From a virus, in the IMG/VR virus record IMGVR_UViG_3300037468_000276, positions 1-49,777 of that record: a DNA stretch of 49,777 nucleotides, one strand, 5' to 3'. Below the pieces are notes generated by a model. It had not been told where the DNA came from, did no database searches, and saw nothing but the letters and a program-made list of their open reading frames with translations. Positions 47,662-49,777 of this stretch are shown here, piece after piece. Numbering within the stretch: the first letter of the stretch is position 1; each line of letters starts with the position of its first letter. Position numbers and translations under genes: made by a program.

Positions 47662-47709
47662 ATTTGTGGCGAGGCAAGAGCTGTTTCTATCTTAGTGTCC
47701 CAGGGAGGG

Positions 47710-47716
47710 GGGTAAA
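47710..47716 (+). promoter_or_regulatory. GGGTAAA late-promoter-like element
   Basis: Context GGGGGGTAAAGTTTGT, with 23 nt between the heptamer and ATG 47740. The plus-strand gene has the same spacing as the minus-strand genes. Confidence 0.6.
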
Positions 47717-47739
47717 GTTTGTTAGATTTAACCCACTAC

Positions 47740-48498
47740 ATGAGCAACACAATAGGGAAAGAAACGTTTGGACTAACTAAGAAAGATTACACGGAAAAGT
47801 TAAGTAGAGTGATTGAAAACCACAGGGTAAATTCGCGGTTGGTTGGCGAACCTCGGGACTTTGTTTTAAGATCTTGCAGACTTTCTCCAACGTGGCAGAA
47901 GTTGTCGAATGACCCCGACGTTAATGTTTACTTGAGGAATATAGAAACTGCAGGGGGGCGAAAAGTTAAAATGATGAGTCTTGAGCGAGGCAGCTCAAAG
48001 CAACCAGTTCCGAAGGCCAAGTTAATTGACTATTTGTACCCTGCCAAGAAGATAGCGACAAGCGCGAGTTTAGAAGAGAAACATTATAATGCTGTAAAAG
48101 CTTCCATGAGGAATGCAGTTTCATCCCAACTGAAAGATTTTCGAGATTCCTTGAAACTTCCCGTAACTTGTTACTTAACGGGGAAGAGTATCCGAAGAGG
48201 TATGAGAACCGACGTTGACCATGTGGGACTTTCTTTCGCGGAAATTGCCGATTCTTTTATAAGACTGAATTCTTTAACCTACACGGATGTTTCTCTAACT
48301 GGACCCCCTACTGCCAAGAAGTTCAAAGACGAGATTCTGTGGAAAGATTGGAAGTTATACCACGAAGCGAAAGCTAGATACTCTTTGGTTTGCGCTTCGG
48401 CTAATCGTTCCAAGGGGTGTGAAGGTTACGAAACGTCTTCAGAACTCTTTGGCTCTTTTTCCCAGCAAGACCCTGAAGACCTTTCACTGGACTTTTGA
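47740..48498 (+). CDS. DUF3223/DCL-like protein with degenerate HNH-like second half
   Basis: 252 residues from ATG 47740, the only clear plus-strand gene. The first half has the DCL/DUF3223 layout: LVGEPRDFVLRSCRLSPTWQ, YLRNIETAGGRKVKMMSLER and AKLIDYLYPAKK. The second half reads TCYLTGKSIRRGMRTDVDHV, then WKDWKLYHEAKARYSLVCAS, as in DUF3223-plus-HNH-like proteins of bacteria. The acidic tail (QQDPEDLSLDF) is like the ssDNA-binding gene's. Function unknown; nucleic-acid binding or a nuclease role is plausible. Confidence 0.7.
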   Translation: MSNTIGKETFGLTKKDYTEKLSRVIENHRVNSRLVGEPRDFVLRSCRLSPTWQKLSNDPDVNVYLRNIETAGGRKVKMMSLERGSSKQPVPKAKLIDYLYPAKKIATSASLEEKHYNAVKASMRNAVSSQLKDFRDSLKLPVTCYLTGKSIRRGMRTDVDHVGLSFAEIADSFIRLNSLTYTDVSLTGPPTAKKFKDEILWKDWKLYHEAKARYSLVCASANRSKGCEGYETSSELFGSFSQQDPEDLSLDF

Positions 48499-48585
48499 CT
48501 TCGATCACCCAATCCCGGGATTAGGAAGGGTCATACCTACGGGGGTCGTGTGATAACCCGTCCCAACCCAACTGAGTTAAAGCGG

Positions 48586-49179
48586 TTAATCAGCAGGGAT
48601 CAGGCTAAGTAGCATATCGACAAATCCATCTGGAAGGTGCATCAGCCTAGCTGCAGCAGCGAAACTGCGAAGGATCGCCGGATCGGGTTCCACTGAGTTG
48701 AACACTGATGATAAAGCAGCGTAAAAGGGACGGGGGTCGTAACCGCGAATAACTTCGTTAAGTTCGGTTTGAAGCCCCAGGGCATTCACCGGGTCAGAAA
48801 TAAGGGCTTGCGTGATAATATTCTTAAACTCAGGGGAACTTTGTGACAACAACTTGAATGCCACCCAGTCGGGCTGAGGGGGTGGATTATTAATAGTATC
48901 CCACTCGGAGATTTCCTGTTCGGTTGCATCACGGGTGATCCAAGTCTGTTCCCATTTGCCATCCGAATTTTGAACAGGGTCAGATTCAATAATTCGCCGG
49001 ATGCGGGGGTTTTCTAAAATGGGAGGTTCAGTTGGAATAACAAAGAAACAGTGAAAAGGTTTCAGATCCTCCTCTGAAGGGTAAACCGGGAAAGATATAT
49101 TTGGGTTTTCTACCCTTAATTGGAAAAGGCTATAAGGATAAATTGGGTTGAAGTCTGGTTTCGCTAAAATGTAATTCAT
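48586..49179 (-). CDS. Fibre-associated protein, 197 aa
   Basis: The first half is polar and beta-like (LAKPDFNPIYPYSLFQLRVE, FHCFFVIPTEPPILENPRIR), then a Trp-rich middle (ESDPVQNSDGKWEQTWITRD) as in DUF4376-type tail-fibre proteins. The C-terminal 90 residues are helical. No named family is recognised with certainty. A GGGTAAG element is 32 nt upstream and glycine-rich fibre genes follow, so it is probably a fibre chaperone or fibre tip protein. Confidence 0.6.
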   Translation of the reverse strand: MNYILAKPDFNPIYPYSLFQLRVENPNISFPVYPSEEDLKPFHCFFVIPTEPPILENPRIRRIIESDPVQNSDGKWEQTWITRDATEQEISEWDTINNPPPQPDWVAFKLLSQSSPEFKNIITQALISDPVNALGLQTELNEVIRGYDPRPFYAALSSVFNSVEPDPAILRSFAAAARLMHLPDGFVDMLLSLIPAD

Positions 49180-49211
49180 TGTGCCTGTTAATTTAATTGC
49201 GATATAAGGGT

Positions 49212-49218
49212 CTTACCC
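49212..49218 (-). promoter_or_regulatory. GGGTAAG variant of the late-promoter-like element
   Basis: Context AAGGGTAAGACCCTTA, with 32 nt between the heptamer and ATG 49179. Confidence 0.45.
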
Positions 49219-49255
49219 TTGGTTTAAGGTTGGGTCATAGGAAGCCAGGTTGGCG

Positions 49256-49777
49256 CTAAATCGGGTACCGGCATATCCAAACGCCAGAGCCACCGGCACC
49301 CCCGATGCTCGCTGGCGACGGGGACACGGCACCACCACCACCTCCGCCACCCAGCCCATTGGTCCCGGCGATTCCATTTGGTGCAGCTCTCCTACCACCA
49401 TCGCCTCCGCCTCCGATTCCCCCAGCTGCGGAAGGTGTAGTCAATGAGTTAGCGCCACCACCACCCCCACCACTATAGCGAGCGTTGCTACCGTTCGCAA
49501 TTGAGCTTTCACGTCCGGGGCCACCTACGCCACCATCCCCTACGACGTTACCACCACCCGTCCCACCAGTACCACCACCGCCACCACCGCCACCACCGCC
49601 AGTATCTGAGGCACCAACCGGGCCACCAGCCGCTCCACCAGCAAACCCACCATTGGCCCCTAATCCTCCGGCAGCGCTGGCGCGGTACCCACCACCACCA
49701 TTCCCCCCGTTACCCCCAACGAACGGCGACGCCTGACCGTTAAACCTACCCCCACCCCCACCCCCTAGCGCAGTTAA
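49256..49777 (-). CDS. Glycine-rich adhesin, C-terminal 173 residues (5' part beyond right edge)
   Basis: The frame is open to the right edge and ends at TAG 49256-49258. It is almost entirely Gly-rich: polyglycine runs separated by short loops, ending GGAGGSGVWICRYPI. The end matches the GGSGVVIIRY-type C-terminus of phage glycine-rich adhesins, which form polyglycine-II sandwiches at the fibre tip and decide host range. The coding repeats in this edge region could recombine. Plus-strand Pro-rich frames here are shadows of it. Confidence 0.8.
   Translation of the reverse strand, partial: LTALGGGGGGRFNGQASPFVGGNGGNGGGGYRASAAGGLGANGGFAGGAAGGPVGASDTGGGGGGGGGGTGGTGGGNVVGDGGVGGPGRESSIANGSNARYSGGGGGGANSLTTPSAAGGIGGGGDGGRRAAPNGIAGTNGLGGGGGGGAVSPSPASIGGAGGSGVWICRYPI

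Overview
The window is part of a double-stranded DNA phage genome that infects cyanobacteria. The host is inferred from photosynthesis and cyanophage marker genes: psbA (photosystem II D1), a high-light-inducible protein, speD, a MazG-type pyrophosphatase, class I ribonucleotide reductase and thyX. Nearly every gene lies on the minus strand; the one clear plus-strand gene is at 47740-48498. A tape measure protein, tail hub-like proteins and several collagen-like fibres show a tailed phage. No sheath, capsid or terminase gene lies in the window, so the morphotype is undecided.

Layout in window order: (1) 1-8494, adhesion genes: an edge-truncated adhesin, a fibre accessory protein, an 818-aa collagen-like fibre and a 1500-aa tailspike-like protein. 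(2) 8501-13294, a free-standing GIY-YIG endonuclease, then psbA split into eight exons by seven group I introns, two of which carry homing endonucleases. (3) 13295-21857, late accessory genes: three protein-kinase-like proteins, a C39-like cysteine peptidase and several basic proteins. Four of them share a two-cysteine module and most share an N-terminal motif. (4) 21854-30507, a sigma factor, nrdA (with a mini-intein and a fused glutaredoxin), nrdB, a GIY-YIG endonuclease, small genes, hli, speD, a thioredoxin-like protein, a second sigma factor, dCMP deaminase and mazG. (5) 30558-36513, three unknown genes, an SF3-type helicase split by four group I introns, and a probable ssDNA-binding protein. 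(6) 36601-43991, tail genes including the tape measure. (7) 44026-48498, a 5'-3' exonuclease, thyX, a DnaQ-like exonuclease and small genes. (8) 48586-49777, fibre-related genes running off the right edge.

The main discovery is the density of self-splicing elements: eleven group I introns in two genes plus a mini-intein in a third, with at least five homing-endonuclease genes. I rebuilt the splice junctions by eye from three rules: a U at the 5' splice site that pairs with an internal guide, a terminal G on the intron, and an intact reading frame. Removing the introns gives exactly 359 codons plus stop for psbA and 674 codons plus stop for the helicase. Insertions fall in catalytic or cofactor-binding codons: Walker A, Walker B and the arginine-finger region of the helicase, the D1 His337 codon, and the NrdA active-site cysteine.

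A second theme is transcription. A GGGTAAA element lies 23-40 nt upstream of at least eleven start codons, all but one in adhesion, tail or accessory genes (the exception is the DUF3223/HNH-like gene at 47740), while replication genes have TATACT-type -10 boxes. Two phage sigma factors are encoded, so a dedicated late promoter class is plausible.
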